In this document: in pieces, positions 9,396 to 19,643 of the stretch
Position numbering within the stretch: position 1 is the stretch's first letter
Layout of the letters: every line of letters begins with the position of its first letter
Source of the DNA: Mesostigma viride
Taxonomy: Eukaryota > Streptophyta > Mesostigmatophyceae > Mesostigmatales > Mesostigmataceae
DNA: 64,000 nt
Direction: 5' to 3'
Assembly: GCA_009746045.1 (NCBI GenBank)
Contig: RPFO01000436.1
Location: 1,365,772-1,429,771 of the forward strand
Made by a program: the position numbers and the translations under genes
Notes under the pieces: generated by a model
Database searches by the model: none
What the model was told of the DNA's origin: nothing
The model's input: only the letters and a program-made list of their open reading frames with translations

Positions 9396-11580
9396 GCTCT
9401 ATCCCAGGTTCCGTGTTCTGGTGATGGGGTGGTCCCACTCGGTCCTGCTGGCGCAGGTGGCGCACATGCAGACCCTGTTGGGGCCGGGGAAGCTGAACCC
9501 CGGGCTGAGTGTGAGCGTCCCGATGCATCAGCTCGGGGTGCGCACAGTGCGTGAGGGAGGACGGGAGTGGATGGAGTTGGTGGGGGCCGCCGAGCTTGAC
9601 TGGCAGCTGCTGCCCGAGGACCCTCCTCGCCCGGCACAGTTGGTCATGATCGACGATCTGGGTACCACACACGCGTGCAGCGCAGCGGAGGCGAAAGCGC
9701 TGCTGGACCGCGCATGCACCGAGTGCTACGCGCCAGCTGGCCTGGTGGTGAATGAGAAAAAGGTCGAGCGGGCGCGGGAGGGCCAAGCTGTGGAGATCCT
9801 GGGCATCGAGTTTCACCAAGATGGGAGCTTGTGGCCATCGGCGAAGCGACTGGCCCTCCTGGTCCACGACACCGAGGCGGTGCTGGCCCGGGGACGAGCA
9901 AGCATGAGCTACCATGAGCTGGCCTCCCTACTGGGACGCTGGGTATGGATCCAGCTGCTTCGCAGGAGTCTGCTAAGCATCTGGTTCCATGCCTACAGGA
10001 TGCTCCACCAAGTGCTGGCCCTCCGCAAGGGAGGACGCTTCCAACTCTGGGCAAGTGTGCGCCGGGAGCTCTGGGCGGCTGTCTGCCTGGCTCCCTTGGT
10101 GCATGCGCAGCGCAACCAGCCGCTGGACACCACCGTCGTGGCCAGTGACGCGTCGAGCCGGGGCTCCGGTGTGGTGTACGCCCGTCTGGCAGAGGCAGAC
10201 GTGAAGGCTTTGTCCAACTGCCGTGAGATAAAGGGGTGGAAGACTCTGTGTGTCGGGTCGGAAGAGGTCGGTGTGGAGCGCACGGGGGAGAGGGAACATC
10301 GGGCGGTGGCGACCGCCCGCTGGCGTGTGGCGGTGAAACACCGGTGGAGGGACGCGGGGGCGCACATCAATGAGAAAGAGGCGCGCGCAGCCGTGCAGAG
10401 CCTGGAGTGGGGGCTGCGCACGCGGGCCCGGTGGGGGCGACGGCACGTACGGCTGGTGGATAGCTCCGCCGTTCTAAGCTCACTGGTGAAGGGGCGGTCA
10501 TCACCTTACCGCCTCAACACGTGGTGCCGCCGCGCTGCCGCCCTGGGCTGTGCCAGCAACACCAGGTACCACTGGGTGTACATCCGCTCGGAGCGAAACC
10601 CCGCTGACGCGCCCAGCCGGGGCCGGTGGGTGCGGGACCTTACCGCCGATGGCGATGTGGAGAGTAACCCGGGGCCGGGAGGGCGGCAGGAGCTACTGGA
10701 GAGCACCGTGCTGCCCGCGACCCTGCGCAGCTACCATCGCGCAGTGATCGCGTACCTTCTTTGGGCTGAGCCCTATGGTGCTGTACCGCCGGAGGAAGCG
10801 GAGAGCGTGTTCTGCGAGTGGCTCGTGTCTGTCTACGAGGATGGAGGGGGAGCAGGGCGTTCCATGTGCATGAGGGCGCTGTGTGGGCTGCAACTGTACT
10901 ACCCCAGCCAAGTGCAGGGGTGGCGCGAGGCCCGCCGGCTCCTGTACGGGTGGCAGCGACGCGTGCAAACGCATAGCCCCAATCCGGTGCCGTGGGAGCT
11001 GCTCTAACTGGTGGTGCAGATCCTCCGCTGGCAGGGGGCGCCCATGGCAGCAGCCGTGTGCGTCATCACTTTCCAGCAATACCTGCGCATCGGGGAGGCC
11101 TTCAAGCTCCGAGTGGGGGACGTGGCGCTGCGCGGCGACCGTCGCCTGGGGCAGCGAGGACTGGGCGCGCTTCTTCTGCGGGATCCCAAGACAGCCAAGG
11201 GGGGTGCACAGGCGGTGGTGGTGCAGGACCCCCTCTCGCTGTACGTGCTGGAGCGCCTGTGCGCTGGGCGGGAGCCCGAGGAGCCCTTGCTTGGGAGCCT
11301 CAACTACAGCCAGTTCTCTCGTCGGTGGCACGCGGCGTGGGATGTTCTGGGCCTGCGGGGGATGTTTACGCCCTACTCCATGCGACATGGTGGGGCAACG
11401 TACGACTACCTGCAGGGCGTTTCACTCCCAGACATCCAGAAGCGCGGGCGTTGGCGCCAGTTCAAGTCGGTGGACCACTACGTGGGCCTGCACCGTGCTC
11501 TAGCGGTGCAAGTGCCGCGGTGGGTGTGGTTGCTGGCTGAGGAGTTCCCCCCCGCTCAGTGGAGTTCACACTGGCAGTAG
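9396..11580 (+). pseudogene. pol 3' part of E1: RT palm - RNase H - 2A motif - tyrosine recombinase
   Basis: Continues the E1 pol frame after the E2 insertion. RT motif C is VMIDDLGTTHA. RNase H residues are SDASSRGSG, INEKEARAAV, VDSSAVL and NPADAPSRG. The 2A motif is at 10648-10677, and the YR follows. A single nonsense codon TAA at 11005-11007 lies where E2 has a Tyr codon (VPWQLLYLV). The same frame then continues to a TAG at 11578-11580 with box I QQYLRIGEAFKLRV, DPKTAKG, YSMRHGGATYDYL, GRW and VDHYVG. The otherwise intact sequence implies a young element inactivated by E0, E2 and this one substitution. Confidence 0.85.
10648..10677 (+). other. 2A-like ribosome-skipping motif (E1)
   Basis: Encodes DGDVESNPGP after RDLTA. 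The peptide is identical to E2, while its codons differ at the third position (GAT/GAC, AGT/AGC, AAC/AAT, CCG/CCA). That supports selection on the peptide. Confidence 0.8.
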
Positions 11581-11669
11581 CAAGTGTGGGGATGCGCCTG
11601 CCCCGGTCTAGGCCGGGGGGCGCAGTATAAAACGAAGCAGCTCCGTTGGAGGAGTCGGCAGGACGCACT

Positions 11670-11858
11670 CCAGTGGACACGCTGGGGCCCTGCTGGTTTT
11701 GGGCGTCGCGCCATCATCCTGATTTCCGTTTTGGCTCACCTTCGACCGTATCCTGCCTTGGACAGAGCCGGCGGGGCGCACTCTAGTGGATACACTAGGG
11801 CTCTGCGGGTACCTGCGTTGACAGGTGCAGGGGAGGCGCACTCTAGCAGCCACGCTAG
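11670..11858 (+). ncRNA. three covarying hairpins in E1 3' region
   Basis: Hairpins at 11670-11685 (CCAGTG-GACA-CGCTGG, with a U-G wobble where E0 has C-G), 11783-11798 (CTAGTG-GATA-CACTAG) and 11843-11858. Spacing is the same as in E0. Confidence 0.5.
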
Positions 11859-11915
11859 GGCTTCCCCCTCTACAACCACTCCAGATGCGGCCGGGGACGG
11901 CCAGGTTGGAGATGC

Positions 11916-12069
11916 GGGTGTTATATGGTGGCAGCCGCCTGGGACTTGCGCACAATTTGCCAGTCTCTCGGTCTACCAAGGCCTGCAAGCGGCTTAAGCA
12001 TATAATTTTGCAATAAACAAGTTCTGGTGCCTTCTCAAACAAAGTGAACCTGAAAGCATGCACAGAGGA
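11916..12069 (+). repeat. E1 split repeat B1
   Basis: 154-bp repeat ending CACAGAGGA, with an AATAAA signal. Nearly identical to E0 B1. Confidence 0.85.
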
Positions 12070-12731
12070 TGGTTGATCTTACGATCTGGATTCCCTGATT
12101 TGCGACTAAGGGGAGCAGAGTGCGAGTCGGTGCCGCTGCCTCATGGCTGATCTGCGAGAAATGCTCCTAGAAAGGATGAAAGTCCCTGCAAATGACCTCT
12201 GGACTGCTTCCAAGTACTTGGATGTAGTTAAAAGTACTTCATTGGTACTACAGGGTTGGTTGATCTTACGATCTGGATTCCCTGATTTGCGACCAAGGGG
12301 AGCGGAGTGCGAGTCGGTGCCGCTGCCTCATGGCTGATCTGCGAGAAATGCTCCTGGAAAGGGTGAAAGTCCCTGCAAATGACCTCTGGACTGCTTCCAA
12401 GTACTTGGATGTAGTTCAAAGTACTTCATTGGTACTACAGGGTAGTACAATCTACTTCAAACTAGTTCAAACTAGCTCAGGCTAGTAAAGATTCGTTCAG
12501 GTGTAGCACAACCTGCCTAGGAGGTGGTATGACCACCTGGGTTGAAGTAGACAGTGACTTAACGTAGTACAATGTCGAAAGAATCAGTACAAATGGGTTC
12601 TTTGTAGTACAACTGTTCAGTGGCACCTGGGCGCCGCGCCAGTACTGTACCGGACTTGCATTCGTCACCGTGCGCATGCAATGCAGCCAATTTATTGAGG
12701 AAGACATGGCGGCGCATGCTTTATCAGTTTT
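12070..12731 (+). repeat. E1 split repeat A2 with internal tandem duplication
   Basis: Starts TGGTTGATCTTACGATCTGG. The first ~187 bp (12070-12256) are repeated in tandem at 12257-12442 with a few differences. E0's A2 has the unit once. Ends TTATCAGTTTT. Confidence 0.85.
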
Positions 12732-12780
12732 CCCCACCTACCCACCCTCTTTTGTTTGTTTGTTCGTTTGTTGTCTCTGG

Positions 12781-12934
12781 GGGTGTTGTATGGTGGCAGC
12801 CGCCTGGGACTTGCGCACAATTTGCCAGTCTCTCGGTCTACCAAGGCCTGCAAGCGGCTTAAGCATATAATTTTGCAATAAACAAGTTCTGGTGCCTTCT
12901 CAAACAAAGTGAACCTAAAAGCATGCACAGAGGA
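12781..12934 (+). repeat. E1 split repeat B2 (right terminus)
   Basis: Second copy of B1 following a CCCACC/TTTG linker. The element ends ...CACAGAGGA and flanking DNA starts AAACGAGTGCC. Confidence 0.85.
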
Positions 12935-13128
12935 AAACGAGTGCCTTTTAGTCTCCACCTTCCCTGCCTGCCCTGCCACGGAGGCAGGTGGTCACTATAA
13001 CTCGCGGTTCCATCGTACGGTTACGGATACGGTCCATGACAACTCCTCGTACAGTGCGTGAAATCCCTCGTACGGGCGACAAAATTCCTTCATACGGTCC
13101 ATGACAACATCCTAGAGTTTCGGTTCTT
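12935..13128. other. non-coding flank with possible terminus of another element (GTGGTCACTATAAC)
   Basis: No gene is seen. GTGGTCACTATAAC near 12987-13000 recurs at 22015-22029. Both are followed by GTAC/CGTACGG-rich sequence and an AAAAATATA tract. This suggests the end of a shared element family with unknown other end. Confidence 0.3.
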
Positions 13129-14267
13129 TCAGTTTCCGTTACGCGATTTTAGGTACCGCGCTGTGGTTCGACGGTACTTGGGGACCGAAAAGGACTGAAC
13201 CGGTCGCGAAAAATATACCCTCAAACACAGCCATTTTCGATGAGTGTGGTGGGGTATTGCTATGGGCTGGTCGAAGTGCTTGACGATGACATTGTGGCTG
13301 CGCTGGGTGATGTCGGCCTCCTCGCGAAGGTCGAGGGCTTGTTGCTTGAGTTGTGCCGCGATGGTGGAGGTGGTGGAGGTCACTGGTGTGATGCTTAAGC
13401 AACTCAAGTCCGCCCAGGTGGAGGGAGCATCACCGGCCGGGCCAGCAGGTGCCGGCTGGGCAGCGATGTCCTTCACCGCCTGGGCGGTGAGGCCGGCGGT
13501 GTCATGCAAGCACTCAAGGGCGGTGGCGGTGGCTTGAAGGTGCTGGTCGAGGTCGAGGAGCTGGGCTTTGATGTCGGCAGTGGAGGCGGAAATGGCAGTG
13601 GTGGTGGAGGCGGCGGTGGTGGAAAGGTGAGGAAGTTCAGTAGCCAGCGTGCCGCCCATTGCTCCCAAATCGGCGGCAAGGGGGGTCACGTGTGCTGCTG
13701 AAAGGCTTCCGTAAGGATGGAACGTTCGAAGTGTGGGGGCGGAGATGGATGGAGCCCAGATCTCGCCGTCAGAGCGCATGAGAAGGGTCCGAGTTGAGGA
13801 CGGCATGCTGGAGTTGCGGGCGGGGGCACCCGAACAGCTGGCTGATGTTGTGCCAGCGGCCGCCGTTCGTGCAGATGAGGCGATTGATGTCGTGGAGATG
13901 GAGGCACAGGTCGTAAAGCGAGGCGTAGTCCCCGAAGAAGATGCAGTGCATAGCATCGCCCGGAGATATGTTGGTCCAGTCCGACCAGTCGTGATCATCG
14001 ACCTGGAAAGGTTGGGGCCGAAAGCGCGGTTCGGAGGGCGTGAAGACCCTCCTGTTTTGTCGGCTGAGCGGGTGCGTTTAGGGTCAGGCGCGATGCCGAT
14101 GGCGAGGCTTGGAGCCCGGGAGGTTGCTGGGCGACCACCAGTGCACGACTAGTGTCACTGCTGCCTGCCGGACCTGAGGGCGAAGCTGCAGCCGGAGCTG
14201 CATACGTATTTTCATGGCCGAGCGCATCCGCCAAACTGCGTTGCGTCGAGGAGCGTTTGCTCGTCAT
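13129..14267 (-). pseudogene. degraded gene of unknown function, minus strand
   Basis: Coding-like minus-strand sequence spread over more than one frame. It starts near 14267 (MTSKRSSTQRSLADALGHEN). In another frame it continues VFTPSEPRFRPQPFQVDDHD, then ISPGDAMHCIFFGDYASLYD and NGGRWHNISQLFGC. It shifts again near 13770 to a Ser/Thr/Ala-rich, probably coiled-coil stretch (STADIKAQLLDLDQHLQATA) down to about 13200. Shifts could be indels or short introns. I do not recognise the family. It may be the gene of the element whose end is at ~12987. Confidence 0.4.
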
Positions 14268-14747
14268 ATATTGCGTAATAGATTCGGAAAATTATATCAG
14301 CATGTGCGTCTTAGAAAGACGAAGCGATAGTGATATTCACAGCTGAATTCGGGGCTCAAACGTGAAAGTTATGAGCTCCGCCGTCAGCCATGTCTACCTT
14401 GTGGCTCTGGTGCATTATATATCCAAAATTAGCGCGAGAGTGACGCGTGACAGCAGAATCATGTAACTAGTTTGTGTTTAATCAAGGTGCAACTTTTTAC
14501 AGCCAGCCTGCAGATGTTGCAAGTAAAGTGTTTGCTTACTTCCACATTAATCTGAGCTCATTTGCATTGTTGTTGGGTCCATCCATAAAATGCTCCAAAT
14601 GATTGTATTTGTGACGGTTGACAGCATAATTTCTGGCGATCCCATCTCTATTAGGGATGCAACTTGGTACTTGAGCTGCATATGTTATATTTAATGTGGA
14701 TCTGCCCATTTCCAGGTCAAAACGACACGTGTTGTTTGTGGAATTAA
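14268..14747. other. AT-rich spacer, no gene seen
   Basis: No ORF with coding character and no repeat shared with the rest of the window was found here. Confidence 0.5.
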
Positions 14748-14851
14748 TTATTAATAAAACTGGCAATTTTGGCATTTTTAATGCTTTTGGGCGTCACCAT
14801 TCTGTGAGCACCAAGTGGCCAACCAAGGTGTGACTTTGCACAGTAAATCTG
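14748..14851 (+). repeat. ~104-bp direct repeat, copy 1
   Basis: TTATTAATAAAACTGGCAAT...AAATCTGG is repeated at 17558-17661, just outside the right end of N5, with essentially no differences. It points to a duplication or a nested insertion at this border. Confidence 0.8.
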
Positions 14852-15831
14852 GAAAGGAAGGTGAGAGTGGTTCTTTTGCCGGCCATACTGCATGAGTGGC
14901 ATTGCATTAGATAGGTGTTTCCATTGCTTTCCTTGAGCTATAACCATTAAGACCTCCCTGCTATGTGTGCAGCAAGGCAAGCTGGATAGGATGTGAATGA
15001 TTGGCAGACAACATGTATGATTTGCTGCCAAGTTTGCAGGCTGCAGTTGCCTCTATTGCTTGGGCAGTCTTTCTAAGGTTTTTACACGTATACTTGCTGA
15101 GTTCTTGGCATAAATTTACATGGTAACCTTGGGCTGAGCATAGTGTATGCTCTCTTGGTGCGTGTATGCCTAGCGATGGTGTTGCTATGCGCACGCTGGC
15201 AAGGCTGGCCATGCTGAGGGCAGGGTAGGGCAGATGAGGTGCCCAGCCTTTTCTTATGTTGTGTGATCGAGTTGGGCATGTTTTTTGGCTTCTTGGATGG
15301 AAAACATGATGTCTAGGTGGCCTTATACACAGAAAAACCTCATTTAGCGTATGTTCAGGTTTTAGCACGCAAAACCTTATAACTTGAGCTAGACCTGTCG
15401 GAATGACCTGGGACTTGGACCACTGCTGTCCCCCTGTTAGCCGGATTTTCGCTTGATTTTGTGGCCTTATTTGAAGTGTTTATGATAAATTTATTCCCAA
15501 TGTCCGGTAAAAAAAGACCTGTTTTGCGGGAAAATTAATAACCGTTCAAGGTTTTGCCATTTCCATGATGTAAATAGCTCAGCAAGCTACACACTCAGGG
15601 AACTACAAATGGTTGATTTTTGGTTGCCAACAAATGTGTGCATTGGCTGGGGCATACCCAGCCCTAATTAGCGTCTTTTTCTATTTATAGCGCAATATTG
15701 GCGTATACTTGGGGGTAGTACCCCCAACAAGTGCATGGACAACTCACAAGAGATGTTATTTAGTGCCCGCAATCATATTTCAGCATTGTGCAAATGAATT
15801 TCAAGTGTTATTACCATAGTTCAATTTTTAA

Positions 15832-17529
15832 CCCCTCATTGGTCCCATTTAAAGCCGAAAAATCGGCTGCAAAATGCTAAATTTGCAAACCACCCCACAG
15901 CCAACCTACCAACATCCAAGGGCTGTCCTTGGGGGTAAAGCATGTCCATGAGTTGCCCTTCGGGGTGAGCTATCACAACCTAACATATCTGCAGGGTAGG
16001 CCATAGAAAACTACCGCCAAAGTTAGGGGGGTCGAGACGCGCGTTTTCATTTTTGGTAGAATGTGCATTTTGAATTATGTTATAACACCTAGGCACCTAC
16101 CACTTCACGGATGATAAACAATTAGTTGCTGAACAGTTTGAGCCATTGGGGTCATCATTTGGGTGGGTATACCAGCAGTTACACCCAGTACAGCCCATAG
16201 GGGTACCGTTGGTAAAAAGCAACCAAGGGGGTAGGGGTGGGCATACTACCTACTAATACCTACTAATATGGCCCCCAACCATGCCAAACAATACATTTCC
16301 CTTCCACAATGATGGGGAAACATAACTGCATCATCACACTGCCCTTACATGGCACCTATGTGCAGGTGCCACCTTGTCCATGCACGTAGGTAACGTGGTA
16401 CGGATACCCTACGCAAGGCATACATTATAGGAGGCAGCCACCAACAAACTAGTGACGTTGAGCCTATTTCAGCCTGCCCTAGCAAGGATAAACTAGGCCT
16501 AAGCTGATATAGCTTGCCAGGTGATGGCCAGCACACCTGGTGGCACATGCTGTCAATGGGAAGCTTTTACTCACCAGTTACGTGTTGATGATGCCACAGA
16601 GACCAGCCAACTGCCTCACAATCATGCAATATGTGTATGGGAAATGTATAACAAAGATATATGGAGGTATTCAAACCCATATAGCATCTAAAACTTATCA
16701 CCATCACACTGTGGCAGGTCAACTGACTGAGGGAAGCATCTAAGAAGGGTGTTTTAGAAAGGGGCCAGGCCAGGGTCAAGAAAGAGCATGAATAATGCAA
16801 AAAGAATGTGCTACACAAGCTAGAACGTATATATAAACGTCAAACATCGATAGGAAAACGATGCTGAAGCTTTACCAGGCATGGATGGCGTTACCTTGGC
16901 CCAGGCGGTGGCCGCAAAATGGCGCATTTCGGCACACCAAAGTTGTGCAGCATGGTCGCTAGATTCGGCGATTTCTTGCCACCCTTGCACGTTTACGACT
17001 ACTATGTATCATAATAAGTTCAAAGAAACCAATATATCCTTTAAAATACGCCGTAAAGGTATTGCTGTCAACGTTTCTATCGTCCGGCCTGATCGCAGTT
17101 TTTTCCAGCAAGAACGCTGCCGACACCTATCAAATGGCATTCCCGCGAACCAAAAATTGGCCTGTGTGATCTTTAGGACGTATAAAATCAATTTCCTAAG
17201 TTTGGCCAGAAAATTCGAACGCAAACATAAATTCCATGCGTGGGCGCAAGCCGCCATGGCCAGGTCGTCGTTTTCCGGAATGCACGCTTTACGTGAAAAA
17301 GTACCCTGACCCCTTGTACTTTGACCGGCCAGAACACCTCTATAACTTTGTCAGAAGTATGCGAACCCTAGTACCATGCTGTGAGGAAAATTATAAACTT
17401 TCGATCTTCTCAGCTAAACTTTTCCTAATTCTCAATAGTTTTCGCGCAATTTGGTCCCCCGCGGAGCAGCCGATGCATCGGCTGCAAGTCGATTTTTGGC
17501 GGAAAATCGGCTGCAAGACCAATGAGGGG
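15832..17529 (+). mobile_element. pB1: non-autonomous piggyBac-like element, 1.7 kb
   Basis: Terminal inverted repeats CCCCTCATTGGTC...GACCAATGAGGGG are flanked on both sides by TTAA (15828-15831, 17530-17533). The related N4 copy at 30146-30165 shows the site without insertion. TTAA targets and CCC-starting ends are hallmarks of piggyBac. Subterminal GCCGA..TCGGC motifs occur near both ends. ORFs inside (such as 16881-17309) are not preserved in pB2, so no transposase is encoded. Confidence 0.75.
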
Positions 17530-17557
17530 TTAAGGGTTTTGGGGTGCCACCTCCCCT

Positions 17558-17661
17558 TATTAATAAAACTGGCAATTTTGGCATTTTTAATGCTTTTGGG
17601 CGTCACCATTCTGTGAGCACCAAGTGGCCAACCAAGGTGTGACTTTGCACAGTAAATCTGG
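17558..17661 (+). repeat. ~104-bp direct repeat, copy 2
   Basis: See copy 1 at 14748-14851. Followed by unrelated GGTACCATGGGG. Confidence 0.8.
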
Positions 17662-18602
17662 GTACCATGGGGAAGCCAGCCACCGAGATTGACCATCATC
17701 CGAATATTAGTGCAGCTAGGAGGAATAAGAATGTCTTTTTTAAGCACTTTCAGACCGTTGTGGGCCCCTGTCACTCGCTCTCACTCGCACCGTGGCTGGT
17801 GTGTTATTCCGCCACACCCGGGCCGACTTTGTCGCGACCCATGCGGTCTAGATCCCTCCCACGCCTGGTGGGCCGGCAGCGATGTTGATGCGTGTTGTAG
17901 TTTTGTGATGTAGTTAGTTGTACCTTGTGCAGCTGCCGTGATCCTTGCTGAATGCCCGTGTCAAATTACTATTATTTTCTTTAGGGTTCTTCTTCTTTTG
18001 GGGTTTTTCCTTTGCATGCCGATCATCACCTCGGTAATTTATCATTCTCAATGAATATATATTTAAAAAAATATAATTACTTACAGCACAGTATAAAATG
18101 AACATATATTCCCCCGGCTCTTGGGCCGGAACGAACGTCTCCGTGGGTTGAACGCCGTGTTGGTTAGTACGGCACCTCGGGTATGAAAATACGCCGTATT
18201 CCACGGTACTGACGCTTTCGACCGCGTACGCCGTACGATTTTCACTGTTTTTCACTTTGGACTTGGCCGATTTCGGAGGTCGCGGACGTGTCACGCGGTA
18301 GGGAGAGGCCCAGACCTGTCAGGGGTACTGAAATTGCTGAAATTGCAGCGAGTGCATAGCTTACTTGCTAGTACACGCGTGACGGTGTGCCTTTCTACAT
18401 TTTTTGACAGGATTTTTTACTGTGCGGGAGAAAAGCTGTAAGGGGACAGACAGCATATGTATGCATGGCAGAATCATAAGGTTTAGGGACGGGTGCACTT
18501 CCAGAAAGACGCAGATGAGTGAAGACGCAATAAAAGCAAATAGAGGGTGCCGGATGCGCCGGTTCATGTATTGTGCGCTAGGCAATCCTAAAAGAGGCGA
18601 CC
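17662..18602. other. spacer, no gene assigned
   Basis: Holds short ORFs without recognisable features and a CGTACGCCGTACG-type GTAC-rich patch at about 18160-18250, similar in style to 13000-13100. It may include the upstream region of the BED/hAT gene at 18603. Confidence 0.4.
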
Positions 18603-18868
18603 ATGCCTAGAGTTCCAGTCGTCAAGAGGGGAGAGGAGTATCAATACCTCCACCTGATTGACGAGGTGGAAAAGACCGTGAGTGGGGAAGACGTGGTATT
18701 CGGCCAGAGGTGGCCAGGCGTGCAAGCTGTGCGATTACAAGTTCGGCAGGCCTGGCAACTTTAGCAAGGATCGCGCTGTCGGCCATCTCGGCCACATCCC
18801 CAACAAGGGAGCCACATTTTGCCAGCAGTCTAGGAATGTAGAAGGCCTGATCGGGAGGCTTCAGGCGG
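18603..18868 (+). pseudogene. BED-finger N-terminal part of a hAT-like transposase gene, split by the 14.8 kb insertion
   Basis: Starts ATG at 18603 (MPRVPVVKRGEEYQYLHLID) and after a one-base frame change near 18710 reads GGQACKLCDYKFG, then KDRAVGHLGHIPNKGATFC. This gives the C-x2-C and HL...C spacing typical of BED fingers in DUF659/hAT transposases. It stops at the left TIR of the large element. The continuation (33673-33998) has the matching DUF659-type block on the same strand. BED fingers bind transposon ends or DNA sites. Confidence 0.55.
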
Positions 18869-18897
18869 CTGACCCTAAGCACACCTGGATTTGTACT
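18869..18897 (+). repeat. left terminal inverted repeat of the 14.8 kb element
   Basis: CTGACCCTAAGCACACCTGG + 9 more bases, perfectly complementary to 33644-33672. Weaker similarity continues ~35 bp inward. Confidence 0.8.
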
Positions 18898-19385
18898 CCA
18901 CCACTAGTACAAATTGACTTTTTTTCAACTTTGTTATTTTGTACCTCTCTTAGGTCCAAAGGTAGGAGGTAAGTGTCTCATCATGTTTTGACACCGTTGC
19001 ACCGTTGCACCGTTGCACCGTTGCACCGTTGCACCGTTGCACCATAAAACTACCATTTTATGATTTTGTATGGTGTCACGAGGTAACCTAACGTCCAATA
19101 CTAATGTTATAATGTCCACAAGCACTGCCCAACGTGGGGTGCCACTGTGCCACCGTTGCACCGTTGCACCGTTGCACCGTTGCACCGTTGCACCGTTGCA
19201 CCGTTGCACCATAAAACTACCATTTTATGATGCTGTATGGTGTCACGAGGTAACCTAACGTCCAATACTAATGTTATATTGCCCACAAGCACTGCCCAAC
19301 GTGGGGTGCCACTGTGCCACCGTTGCACCGTTGCACCGTTGCACCGTTGCACCGTTGCACCGTTGCACCGTTGCACCGTGCCACC
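18898..19385 (+). repeat. left subterminal octamer satellite (CACCGTTG)n with ~165-bp higher-order unit
   Basis: Three blocks of the octamer (near 18991-19043, 19153-19208, 19318-19380) alternate with a ~110-bp unit containing GGTGTCACGAGGTAACCTAACG. Octamers have no stop in any frame, so the many ORFs here (CNGATVQR repeats) are artefacts. Sub-terminal repeats of this kind often serve as transposase binding sites. Confidence 0.75.
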
Positions 19386-19643
19386 GTGACATGTCTTGAC
19401 ACATCATTTTTTGACTTTTCCTACGCAAGTAATGCAAGCACATGGCAAAATAAAATATTGATGATTACTTGAGACAAATATTAATTGATTATCAGCATTG
19501 TCTCCAATGTCTCCTACATGTAACATATGGAGAAGCAAGTACTACGTGATCGCAACCACAATTCCTTTGTTCGCCAACTAATACATCACAGCATGAAAAA
19601 GCTGAATAAATGGCTGAAAACTGACAAAGAGGTGCAAACACGA

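Larger units (their letters stand above)
1738..12934 (+). mobile_element. E1: DIRS-order (PAT-like) retrotransposon carrying E0 and E2 insertions
   Basis: Parts visible are the ORF1 C-terminus (1738-2095), pol 5' half (2096-3060), E2 inserted in the RT (3061-9395), pol 3' half with RNase H, 2A motif and YR (9396-11580), a 3' region with hairpins, and B1-A2-B2 ending at 12934. The A1 repeat and ORF1 N-terminus lie left of the window, beyond E0. There is no methyltransferase domain, and the terminal repeats are split direct repeats, so it belongs with PAT-like rather than DIRS1-like elements. One nonsense codon in the YR and the two insertions make it inactive. Confidence 0.85.
14748..17557. 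mobile_element. N5: rearranged copy of the TTAA-element family related to N4
   Basis: 15085-15831 is collinear with N4 (29050-30150), same orientation, including GGGGGTAGTACCCCCAACAAGT. The right end GGGGTGCCACCTCCCC (17542-17557) equals the N4 right end. The expected left end (GGGGACGT..) is absent and the downstream TTAA is TTAT, so this copy is truncated or rearranged. pB1 is inserted at 15832-17529. The family is non-coding as far as I can see. Confidence 0.6.

Noticed and set aside
16881-17309. 142-aa ORF in pB1
   Set aside because: The matching stretch in pB2 has a stop and amino-acid changes without constraint, and no piggyBac transposase motif is present.
18968-19443. Many ORFs with repeated CNGATVQR or HRCTVAPL peptides
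   Set aside because: They are translations of the stop-free octamer GGTGCAAC in all frames and both strands, not proteins.
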